Assembly: GCF_047663525.1 (NCBI RefSeq)
Contig: NC_092611.1
Coordinates: 5,679,001-5,743,000, forward strand
Direction of reading: 5' to 3'
Source of the DNA: Anas platyrhynchos
Taxonomy: Eukaryota > Chordata > Aves > Anseriformes > Anatidae
Length of the DNA: 64,000 nt
Shown one piece after another: positions 39,601 to 51,600 of this stretch. Under the pieces are notes generated by a model. That model was not told where the DNA came from, made no database searches, and worked only from the letters and a program-made list of their open reading frames with translations. Position 1 is the stretch's first letter. Each line of letters opens with the position of its first letter. A program made the position numbers and the translations under genes.

Positions 39601-42600
39601 TCAGAAGGGCTGGTGTGGAAATGCCCCGTGAGCCCTCACCATCCTCTCTGGGAGTGTTTACTGCCTCAGAGCTCATTCGTGCTTGGAGCTGTCTTTTCCA
39701 GCGTGTTGCATGCTGAGAGCTCTTTGATACCAATTTGCCTCTTAGATGTCATAACAATCTGCTCATTAGAGTCAACATGTCAAGTAATCAGATGCATGGG
39801 ATAAGTAGGGCTCGGAGTGCTACAGCAAGGCGGTTATGAAAATGCAAAGGGGGAGAGAACAGAATCCAGTGTAGGAATGCTTAAGAAAATAGAGAGGAGA
39901 CTCCTTATAGAAGTTGAAAAATGTTGTGGTTTTGTGAGTTTTTTTCTGTTCCTTAGTGATGTACCAATTTCAAGAAGAATTTGTAGATTCTTGTTAATGT
40001 TAGGAGCAGTCAGTTTGGCGCTCTGCAGAGAAAACTGTGTGTTGTAGAAGGACCTGAGAGTACGAAGCTGTTGCCTAGCACTTAATCAGTGGTTGTAGCA
40101 GTGTTTCGGGGAATGTAGCAGTGTTTCGGAAAACTTTGGTTGTTGTGGTCCCTTTCATGCTCACAGGTACAGTGGGACATTCCATGCTGTTGGGAAGAAT
40201 TCTCGGTCTGGGTATCCGTGCAGCTTCCACAGTCATCCTCCCTTCGTGGCACAGGCAGTGACAAGAATGCCGAGCTGGGTGGCTCTAAGCTGGCCTGGAA
40301 CAGCCCTCCTGGGAGCTGATGGGTGACAAAATAAAACTCTGAATTCCCTCCAGACCATAGCTGCTGCACCACATCGGAAAGCGATGTGTGTTTGGAAATT
40401 ACCTACTGTGGGACGGGTGGATAAGGGCTTGGGGACTGGTTCTCCACACCTTTTACATCATTTTCAGTTGAGTGCTGTTAATCTGTGTGCAGAGCAGAGT
40501 TAGACATGTTTGCCTTCAAGATCGCAAGCTAATGCCTTCCATCGATGCTAAATCCACATTTTGTTTTGCTTTCCCACTGTGTTTGCCTGTGCTAAATTCT
40601 TCAGCTCAGCACACTATGTAGATGAGCCTATTAACATCAAGGTATAAATAGTGAGAAGCTTTTGCTTCTGGAAGTATTCTGTTTGAAGTGCTCTGTCTGA
40701 CACAACTGGGGCTGGGTTTGATACCAGCTCTCTGGTAAGGAGTCAGTGTTTAAAACAGGATCACATTGCTCCTGCAATTTCAAAGTTTCTTGGGAGAAAC
40801 ATCAGAGTGACTGAGGGGTAGAAAAGCAGGAAAATGAATCTAACATCTCGTAGGGGCTGGGATGTGGGTACCACTACCGCCTTGGGATGCATCAGCTGCT
40901 GCAAACCGGGCTTCCCACGCTGGTGCTTGAAGCTCACGCACCGACTTTCACTGTACATGCAGCACACACCAGCTAGATGCCTGTTCCCCCATGCTGTGCA
41001 GGGCAGGAGCCCAGATAAGCCTTCCAATTACAACTTCTGTCTGGTTCACTTGCACTGTGGTTCCTCTCGCCCACCCCCAAGGCACGACAAGCTGGAAGAT
41101 ATTGCCTAGGTAGAGATTCCTGCGGCTAAAGTCTGGGAGATCAGTGCGGCATCCAGATAGGTCTTTCTAATAATAAGTTTGCCTTCATGTGCTGCCTTTT
41201 ATCTGATGATTTCCAAGTGCTTTACAGCCTCTAATTAAAGCTTGTGACAGTCGGTGAGGTGCTCTGATGCTTGCTCTTTCTAGTATCTCTGAATGTCAGA
41301 GCTAAAAAGCTGCCCTGCAAATATTCCAGTGTGTGCTGTGGTCCACTTAGATTTTGCATACAGAGTGAAGGCTTTGATGGGAAATCTCCGAGGAGGTTGT
41401 GTTGGTGGTTCAGATATGTTCCTGTTCCCCCTGGGCTTGTGTTGAGCTGGTGCCTGGAGAGGTGCTCCCCTAGGCGAGAACACTTTGTATGTGTCTAAAT
41501 TAATAAAGGTTTTTCTTTCCTTGATAGCACTGGCCACTGTTAACTTTCAGAAACTGGAACCCGGTGTACTGAAATATCTGGACACAGTACAGGTAAGATG
41601 CAATCGTATTTTGTTCATCTAGATTTTCCAGGACAGCATTGCGTGTGGTATTTGGGAACTGCTGTTCTTGTTCAGCTTCTCCGGGGCCATTTCCACTTTT
41701 ATGATGGTTATGAAGCTAATCCTAGAGCCTGTCATTTGGGCAATAGGAAGTTTCAAAGGCCTGTGCATTTAGCCTCATCTCAGCAGAAAATTGGTGCTCC
41801 ACAATTGGAATTCTTGCTACTCTTTGAGTGAAGGCAGCAAACCCCCTGTTATTCAGGCTTTATAAGGACTGGGTCTGCAAAAGGTTCCTACGTAATGAGT
41901 TAGAACATTCTGGAGGGGCATTAGTCCAGCTACTGTGCTAGAGCATGGCACAACCACACCAACTGCTGTAAAAGAACAGGACACTGACATCTGGTGATAG
42001 ATGCACTTTGTCACAAAGCCACGAGGTACACGAAACTAAATTATTCCTCTTTCCTTGGTTGAATTTGCAGGTCTGCTTGTGTATGTCCTTTTTAATGCCT
42101 AACAGATTTGAGTGGCTGGTAATTCTTTTCTGAATATTCAGTGATTGATTAAGTAATTAAAATGAACATGTTTTGGCAGGAGAAGGCACTCTCCAGAAGG
42201 CTTTCTGGCAAACATATTTTCTGTAGTGCTGGTCCAATGTGTACCAGTGGGGAGGACAAAGGAGAATACAAAGCACAAAGCTGGTGGAGCTGTCTGGATC
42301 ACTGAGCAGGCGTCCTGTTTGAAGGCCCTGATCTGACTTGCCTACCAGGGCTTCTGTGGTTCTGTGACGTTTGCAGCTGCCGATCCCCAAGAAAAAGCCA
42401 CAACTGTCAAACAGGCAGCACAAGGTTCAGCTGTTTGGCTTTCCAGGTTCTAATTCCCACCTTCATTGCTATCTCTGTGTTGAAGCACTGATACCCAGTG
42501 ATCCTACTTTGCAGTTAGTCCTCTCTCTAGGTCAGTGGTCTCTCTCCCAAGCTCTGGTACCCTGATGCTGTGGAGGCCCCCAAGGAGAGGCATCTGGACT

Positions 42601-45600
42601 GACCGTACTCTTCAAATGCTGGGGGCTGACCTACTGCAGTTCTTTCAGGATACTCTGTGAGGGGTATTTCAGTCATCTTTAATGCCTCGAATTCAGTGTA
42701 GGTACACAGCGTGGTAATGGCATGCTGTGTAGAAGAGAGTCTTGGCTCCCTCAGGCATTTTGTCCTATTTCTGCTAGGACCTGCAGCAGAGCTGATCAGA
42801 GGAACGCTTGGATTTCAGAAACACTTCCCCAGGAACTTCACAGCAGCACCTTCCACACAGTGCAGTCCCAGGCTCTTCCTGCCTGCTGAGCAGCCCAGCC
42901 TACCTGGCAGTAACAGCACTCATTGCAGAAAAACATTCACATTTCGTGTGTCACTTGAGCACCTCGAAGTCCCTGTGCTGTCAGAGATGTGAATCAGCAT
43001 GAAAGGGAGAGGGAATTGCCTAACGAACATCTGATGCAGAAAGTACCTTGGGTGATGCTGGATTAGTGAGGCAGGAACAAGTTTTGTTTTCTAGTGACTG
43101 GTTCTCTCTCTCCTTGCATCCTTTGCCTTCTTTCCCTGTTGCTCTGCTAACACCAAGTGTCAGCCTGGAAAGTTGTGAACAACTGACGAGTGCTCCTGGC
43201 CACGATCGATTCTTTTCTGATCTCTTCCCTTGGCTTTTGCCTAGACTGTGAAATGGAATCTGCTGTTGGCATGCTGAAAGCTGAATCCTGCCACTAACTT
43301 TCTTTTTGTACAGGCAAAAGAGGCTCTGCTGCATGTGCTTTTGCTTTCTTTAGGTCTTATAAAACTCCTCAACCCTTGCAAATGAACAGAAGGCACCTTC
43401 CCCACAAACTGAATATACAAATACAACATGGCCCAGTAAAAACAGCTCCTCCTTTGTCACACTTAGTAATGACAAGATAGGAAGCCTGTCATTTATATCT
43501 GCAAGGATTATGAAGCTGTTACCTCTTGTTATGGTCTCTTATTCCAGAGGACAATAAAACTTCTTTGACTTGTTTACTAGGGATGGATTGATTAAACATA
43601 TTACCAAGAGCCACTCTGAATCTGGAACAAGTAGATTATTACAGGCACCTGCAGTTGTTTTCTCCTAATGAAACATGAGTTTCTTTAATGCCACTTACCG
43701 TGGCCATTTCATGTGACATCAGATAAAGCCCCTATCAAATAAATGCCAAAATTGCCTTGACTAGAAATAAATACCAGGAGCAGAGAGCGCCAGCCAGGCC
43801 GAGCACACGTTGTTCTGTCCGGTGTGATGGGGCCGTGTGGAATTCGACAGGAGCTAAGGTAGCTGGCAAGCAGTGACAAATAGGAAGCAATAGCTCTGTG
43901 TGCAGAGCCTTTTTAATGAATACCTAATTCCTGCAAAGGCTAATTCTTTCCTGCCAGCACCATATGCAGCATTAAAAAGGCATTAAGCCGCTAAGGTCTG
44001 CTGTTCCTACCTTGGCAGGCATTGGCTGCAGTGCACCTGCAAACTCTCAGCTGGCAGTGGCCTAGCTGATAAGTAGACATATATAAATGTCTTTTTCTCG
44101 CAGAAGCTAAACAGTGACAGTTGGTTTGTCTTTTTGCTACAGCTCTACCAAACAACAATAGCCGGAACTGTTTGGTAGCACCTGATTGTGTGCGGCAGTG
44201 GTTGTTTCATCCCTAGAAGAGTATTTTTCTGCTTTTCCTGCTGTTTCTGGATGTTACCGGCCCACATTGTCTTGTTCTTCATTTGTTCAGAGCTCTTTAG
44301 CTGCTTTTTTTTTTCCAACTTGAGACCCGTTCTTGTAAACCATGCTCTTAAGCTTCATTTGAATAGTGATTCCCTAGAAAACAGGGATGAGTGCAAGGCT
44401 CCCTATGTCCATTTTAACTCTTTGTTTTTGTTTTGGTGCAGAGAGATCAGCCAAAGATGGTAATGGAGTATTGGACTGGCTGGTTTGATAACTGGGGAGG
44501 CCCTCACTACGTCTTCGATGCAGACGGTGAGCACCATACAGTACTGCAGAGGGAGGAATTAGTGCTCTGCAAATGCTTATGGAAAAATGACTCACAGCTT
44601 TTTCAAATACTCCCTCCATCTTGTAACCTTTGCTTTGTGCGAGTCTTTGTAAATGAAGAATCTCTCAGTGAATGGGTCACGTTGCTGTGCCTTGGATTTT
44701 CTTTAGAAGTGTTGGTTAACAGCAGCTTCGTTTTTAATGTTTGTTTTCCAAACCATTTTTCTTTTTATTTATTGAGGAAAGGCACTATGGGCTTGTGCAG
44801 AAAACCAGACATCTTAAGATGTTAGTGTCAGTGTGTCCCAAGGCTTCATGCTGTTCTATGTTGACGTTAGAAATGTAACCCAGTGCTTTAAATCATCCCT
44901 TCCACCTCCTGAGCTCGTGTAAACACTGTGAAGACTTTATTTGGATTTTGTAAAAAGGCTGTCTTTGCAGAAGTTTTCTGAAGCCCCCATCATAATGACA
45001 TTACTTGCCTAGTAAATAAATGTTCCTTATGAGGGGAGAATTATTTTACCTTTTGTAGGAATATGGCAAATATACATCTCCTGCAACTATGGCAGCTTCT
45101 GTAAAGTATCAATTTTTCCTCCAGTGTAGAAGCTCATTAGGAAGGAAAGCTAGTGCTAAAAAAATAACCCCACAACCTCCAGAACATCCAACGTACAGTG
45201 AAAGCAGACCTATGTAAGACTACTTTAATGACTGGTTCATCTTCTGCTGTTGTCTTTGGAATTAGGTCATTGCTGTGTTGAATTTAGGAGTACAACTGAG
45301 TAGTTCTTACAGCTCTTCTGATTAAAAGCAAAACTCCTGCTCATGTCCATGAGTTTCACTCTGTCACCTCTATGAGAAGTATATTTGCATTTATTAATCT
45401 GTCCCAGTATGTCAGTGGACATGCTGCCCTTAATGAGGGCAAAGCATGAATCACAATACAAATCCCTGTAATTACACAGGCATGCCTGACTGACAAGGAC
45501 CAGAATACTTGTCTGCTTTGAATTGCTGGAAGAGTGTTAGCCTAGCTTCTTGGTCTGTGGTCTTCCTGGCACTGCCCTTCCTTTACAGAAATGGTGAATA

Positions 45601-48600
45601 CTGTAGCAAGCATCCTCAAATTAGGAGCATCCATCAATCTCTACATGTTTCATGGAGGCACCAACTTTGGCTTCATGAACGGTGCTTTGGAGACTGATGA
45701 ATACAAGTCAGACGTCACCAGTTACGGTGAGTTTTGTTTCACTGCCTTGCCCACACACATCCTGTGAGAATGCAGCTCAGGCTCCCCTTTGGGCCAGTTA
45801 GAGTTGACAGAAGGATGGAGAAATGATCAGTACGTCTCCCCATGATCTCCTTTGTCATGGAGAGATGAATTGGAATGTGGCTCAGAAGTCTAAAAGGGGG
45901 TTTACATTAGGGTTTCCTATTTCCACACCCATTCCAGGGTGTAGAGGATCCCCTCATTCTGGACTGGGAACAGAAGTCACAGATAATTGTGTTGCTTCAT
46001 GTTACGTCCAGGCTGGCTCTTCTTTCTAGTGAAAGCTGGTGATCTGAGATGCCATTATGTCTTTTGTTTCACCAAGCCATGTTGTACTGTAAAGCTCTTT
46101 TCATCCCAGCAGCCCATGGTTGAAAATTGATCCTGGGTGAAATTTTGGACACATGTGCAGGTTAGATCTCTCGAAGGATGTTGCTCCCCAGTAAGTGGGC
46201 CTTCTCCAAATTAAGAGAATCTGTATGCTTGTCTAGCCACATCCATGCTGATAGAAGACTGAGTTTCCATAACACGATGCTAATTGTCTTGGGCTTTTAC
46301 TTCTTAGATGACAGTGTGTGTGAAGGCCATCCCAGATGTGTGCTTCTTTTTCAGATTATGATGCTGTGCTGACAGAGGCTGGAGACTACACATCCAAATT
46401 TTTCAAGCTTCGACAACTCTTCAGTGCAATCATTGGTAATTATAAATCCAGGAGCCAAAATGCTGTTCTAGCCTACGGCGCTAAATCAGAGACTTGTGCA
46501 AACTGGCCCTTCTGCTGGGGCCCTGTGGCTCTGGTTGGCTGCCTAGGAGCATTTTCCACAGGATGGGAGGGAGGACCAGGGACATTGGGTATTTCATCTG
46601 CTGTCAGCAGGCAGATAGCATTTAGCAGCTTCTGTCTGTGCCAGGAAGTGTATGTTGGCTAATTGGAAGTGCAAATCTGAAGGGAGCACCACTGGTTATA
46701 TTATATCTTTGTTACTGTACCTCAGTGTTTCTGTTCTAGAGCCAGACAGGTGGCCATTGTTGCAGAATAACTGTAGTTCTCACCCAGCGCTTATACTTTT
46801 TTATTTTTTTTGCAGCAGATACAGGGCTCTATAATGGAAAGACTGATCAAATGAAGTCTAGAAGGGCCTTAAATCTGTGACCTTATGCATCTGAAATAGT
46901 TGTTCCATCTTTCTTTCCTTTTGCATCACAGGCCAGCCTCTTCCTCTCCCTCCCATGATTGAAAGCAAGGCATCATATGGTGCAATCCTGTTGCATCAAT
47001 ACATCTCTCTCTGGGATGTGTTACCGTCTCTTATACAGGTAGTACGACCAATTTTAATGCATCTCGGCACTAAAAGGCATCACCTCTTAGGTGGAAAAGT
47101 CAGTGCACTGGCATGTTATCCTGTGAGGATAAGGGTGGGGAATGTTTTGTCAAGGATATGCAAAGGAGACACACCTTTTTATCTTAGACTTTTTACTGCT
47201 ACTTCTGTTCTCCTGGGATTCCAGTTTTGCAAGTCCTTGGCTCCCTTTCCTGGTGCCTTGTCTTCGTTGCTGTAGCTTTTATGGGGTTGTAAGGTAATTC
47301 AGGTTGGAACAGACCTCTGGAGGCTTATGGGGTAGCTGTAATCTGTGGCAGAGTGGAACGCCTATCTCAATGAATTGCCACTAAGTGGCCTGTTGATGCT
47401 CAGAGGCCACTTCTGACATTAAACTCGTTTCTCCTTTGCAGCCCTTTAAATCAGAGTTTCCAGTTAACATGGAGAACCTCCATCTGAATGATAGCAGTGG
47501 GCAGTCCTATGGATATGTACTCTACGAGACTGTCATATTTGGTGGTGGACACCTGCATTCGAGGGACCACGTCCGTGACCGAGCACAGGTAAAGAGGACA
47601 GGGAAACTCTGAGTAACTTCACGTACATCAGTGCTTTGATCTGGGCAGAAAGTGGGCCAACCATGGAGTAAAATAAATGTGAGGTTTTAGATTAGAAGTG
47701 TGTCTTGTTCTCTCAGTTCTCAGTGAAGTCCCAACCCTTTCAGCTTTCTACTGAAACATCTTTAAACATCAGATTATTGAATGTTCTGATAAATGTTGTT
47801 TGTGAATCTTTTTTCCACTAGACTGCATCAGTAACAGAGCTGTGGAACCTAGGATCCAGTTCCCAGTAGAGACAGTTTTCTCCCCAGATACAGCTCCAAT
47901 AACCAATGCAACACACGATTACAGTAGAATTGATTAGATGTTTCTCTTCTCCCTTGTGCTCTGTTCTGCAGGTGTTTGTTAACACCATGTATGTTGGTGA
48001 GCTGGATTACAACACTGTGGAGCTCTCCCTTCCTGAAGGACAGGTAAGTGGGGATTGCTCACAGCAACAGTATGTGGGTAACAGAACCAAGACCTCTAAA
48101 GAGACGTAGCTCTCAAGAAGGCACCCCCCACGTACTCCATTTAACTAGCTAGGATGGTACTCTGGCACAGAGAACAGCTGTTACACCCTAACAAGACACA
48201 ATTTCACTAGTGAAACACAGCACGATTTCACTACCAAGTTATTCTTTGCAATTAAGATATGTTTTTTTTGAATACTCTGCCATGGAGCAGATCCAAGTCA
48301 GTGCAGTCCCTGCTGTGTAAAATTTGCCAGCCTGCCCGCCACACCCACAAACTGTAGACATCAAATGTAGGCGCTCTGTGTAAATGAAGTCTTCCGTGTT
48401 CGTGTCCATGTTTGTCTTCCTCAGCACAAAGCAGGGGCTTTGGGGGCTCTTGCACCTGTTGGGTCTCAAATGAAACAAGGGGGAATGTCTCCCTCCAGCT
48501 CTGATGGTAACCTTAAACTGGCAGAAGCTGGCAATAAAAATAATAGATTGATTGGATGCATGTCAACAGAGCTGTGCATGGCCTCTAGGACTGTGTGAGT

Positions 48601-51600
48601 GGGTGTATGTGCTAGATGTTGTTCTTATGACTCATGGCTAAGCTACATGCCTGCACTGTGTCAAGCTCCATTTCTGGCTCTCTGTGTGTGAAATCAAAAT
48701 GGTACTTAAAATTTCAATGGAAAAGGAAAAAAAATAAACCTTTTTTTGAAAAGACAGAGTTCCTCAGCAAATAGATGAATTGCAACTGCCAAAGGTACGG
48801 TTGCTACCTCATCTCCTTAACACCTCTACTGACCTTTGTTTATCAAGCATTATGGCTGATGCAGCACACGCTGTGCTCTGGTCTAGCTGATGCTCTTCCA
48901 TTTCTTTTTTTTTTTTTTTCTTCCAGGGATTCAGGCAGTTAAGACTCTTAGTAGAGAACCGTGGTCGTGTCAATTATGGCCTGGCACTGAATGAACAGAG
49001 GAAAGGTAAGTTAGGTTCTTTGTTCTTGTAGCCTCAAACTGTCCTAGATAGCTCTGAGATCAAGTACTGTAAAACTGTCTTTCTTGAGCACATTACCCAG
49101 AATCAAGCTGAAGACCCAGTGCAGCCATCCTAGTTATAGTCAGGACATCGGGGGGACAGTAAGATAGAGGGAACTTGTAAACTAACAAAAAAACAAAACC
49201 CAATGAAACAAAAAAAAATGCACAAACAAAAAACACAAAGCCATCAGTGAATCTTATTCTACTCCAGTTTTGCCTGGTGACGTTAGGGTACCCATTTCTC
49301 TTGCTCTGTAAGCGTGTTACTTCAGACAGAAAAGAACTTTTCTAATCTCTGCTTTCCCCTGGGGTTTGATACTGAAGGATCACGGCATTTTAAAACTCAC
49401 ACAATATTCAACGCATTTGGGAGGAATAAATTGCATCCTGTTGAGCAGAATTTGCTGAAATGTTCAAGTCCATTACATACAGTTGTGGAGCTGAAAGAGG
49501 TTGAAACCCCAGGATTCTATTTTAGTGGGGAAATGTATGCAAAAAGTATACAAAATAGACTAATGGAGTTAGGCATGTGACTGTACTAATTTTATTTTAC
49601 TGCAGAGGAGGTGAATAAAGCCTCTGCTGCTTAGGCAGTCTCAACTGCAGCCCTGTAATTAGGGAGGGGGCTTAGACTAGGACCAAGATTTGACCACTCT
49701 ATGGAGACTACCTAACAAGAGAGGGCTAAGGGTAAATTACTTGTTAAAGTGTCTTAAGATCCCTAGATGAAAAGCAGTGGATAAGCACTGGACATTACTG
49801 CTTCCACCTGTTAAATTTTGCTGTTCCTATTAGAGAAGTAACTGATCTACTGCTTTAAAAAATCTATGCATGGGCAGCTAACTAAAAAACTGCAACAACA
49901 AAACCCCATCTGCTGTGCGTGCCAGCAATGTTTTCTGCTTGGAGGGTGTTTAACGCCTTAGTGAGTTAAAGCAAGGGAGGGAGTGGAGAGGCCAAAGTAT
50001 AGTAATGTTCTCCACTCAGTCTGGATGAGCAATGGGACCATATGGACTCTAATTCCATTGCAGAATGTGGCTGCTTTCCATCTCCTGCTGTTCCTCGCAT
50101 TCAAATAGGAAAATCTATCAGCTTTAGCTGCTTTTCAACTCTTCATTACCCCCATTGCTCTTGCAGGCTTAATTGGTGACGTCTTCTTGAATAAAACCCC
50201 CTTGAGGAACTTCAAGATTTACAGTTTGGAGATGAAACCTGACTTCATGAAAAGGTTTGTGGGATTTTAAAGATTTTTCTTGCTCATTTGAAACTGTTTA
50301 GCAGCAGTACAAAACCTAATCAGTAGCAGTTAAATTCGTATCAGAAAGGCAATGCTACGTACAAGTAGGTCAGTGAATTTTTGCACTGGAAGTTCCTTGC
50401 TGATACCCGTGCCCAAAATAGCACAGACAACTGTACCACTTTCTCCCTGCCATCACTGAGGGGCAAAATGTATTCCCACTGTGGAGAGTTTAAAGACTTC
50501 CTCACAGCCCATATTGCAGGGTTAGATCGGGTAGGTAAAAGAGTGGCTTACCCAAAGGGGTGGGTCCCAGCACACCCACGTGTTGGAGAAGGTGGTGCCT
50601 TGCTTCAAATTAGCAGTCTGGCTGATATATTTAGTAATTAAACTCACGAGGGAAGGATTAATTCTAGGGAGCTACTAATAGTACATTAACAAGTCCAGAT
50701 GGCTTCCTCTCTTCCATGCTTTTGAAGTTATTTTGCTTTAATTCAAGGAAGACTGAATAAGTCTTGTGGGGTAAGTCAAGGAGCCTCCGTTAGGTTTCTG
50801 TCAGAAAATCTTAGCAAATGTTTAAGGCAACAGATGCCCTGTGGACTCCGGCCAATGTTCCAAAAAGACTATTTTCAGTCATGTTGTTAATACAAGAAGA
50901 TAACACATGTGCATCCCCTAAGATATCACAGCTCCCACATTTTGTGTAGGAAGGAGAGGGAGGCGATGTTAAACTGAAATGGCTTTTAAAAGAAAAAAAA
51001 AAACACACAGCATCTTGAGGACAAGCTTAACAGGTGCTGGGGTGCTACATGAAGGACTCTTATTGATGGGGTAAGCTGCATAACCTTTGTCTGCAGCGTT
51101 GTTTTAGAAGAGTATTTCCAGTGAGGCACATTATAGCGAGTGACCTGCCATGCCCAAACAAAAAGCAAGATTAGTCAACGCTACAGTCAGTTACTGGCAA
51201 TTGACCAGTAGCAGTGAAACACAATCAGCTTACAGTCGCTGCGTAGGAGGATGGAGCGCGTGGTGTTGTGAAAGGAATTGTCGTAGGCTTTTAGCTGAAT
51301 AATTCAGTAGCAGTTAAGCTGCACTGGATCAATAAATTCGCTGATTCCAAGAGATGCAGCTCATAAGGGTCGGAAGGAATGTGTTCTGACATAAGCTCAA
51401 GGCTTCTGTGGGACTTCTACACTCCTTATTTGCTGTTCTGTTTGTCCTCTGCTCCCAAATTGTTGCCACAGGTAAGAAATAATGTCAGATTGCCCCCAGT
51501 TACCGCAAACTTGCACAGATGTGTTCATGTTCCGTGATAGGATTGGTTTCTTGTAATTGCATACAAAATTAAAATGCTGCCTCTAGATTGGCAGACCAAG

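Larger units (their letters stand above)
38304..41527 (+). other. GLB1L2: GLB1L2 intron 7, with CR1 remnant and a small tandem repeat
   Basis: A 3.2 kb intron holding the CR1 fragment at 38362-38417 and a 20-bp tandem duplication at 40095-40134. I see nothing else supportable. Confidence 0.7.
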
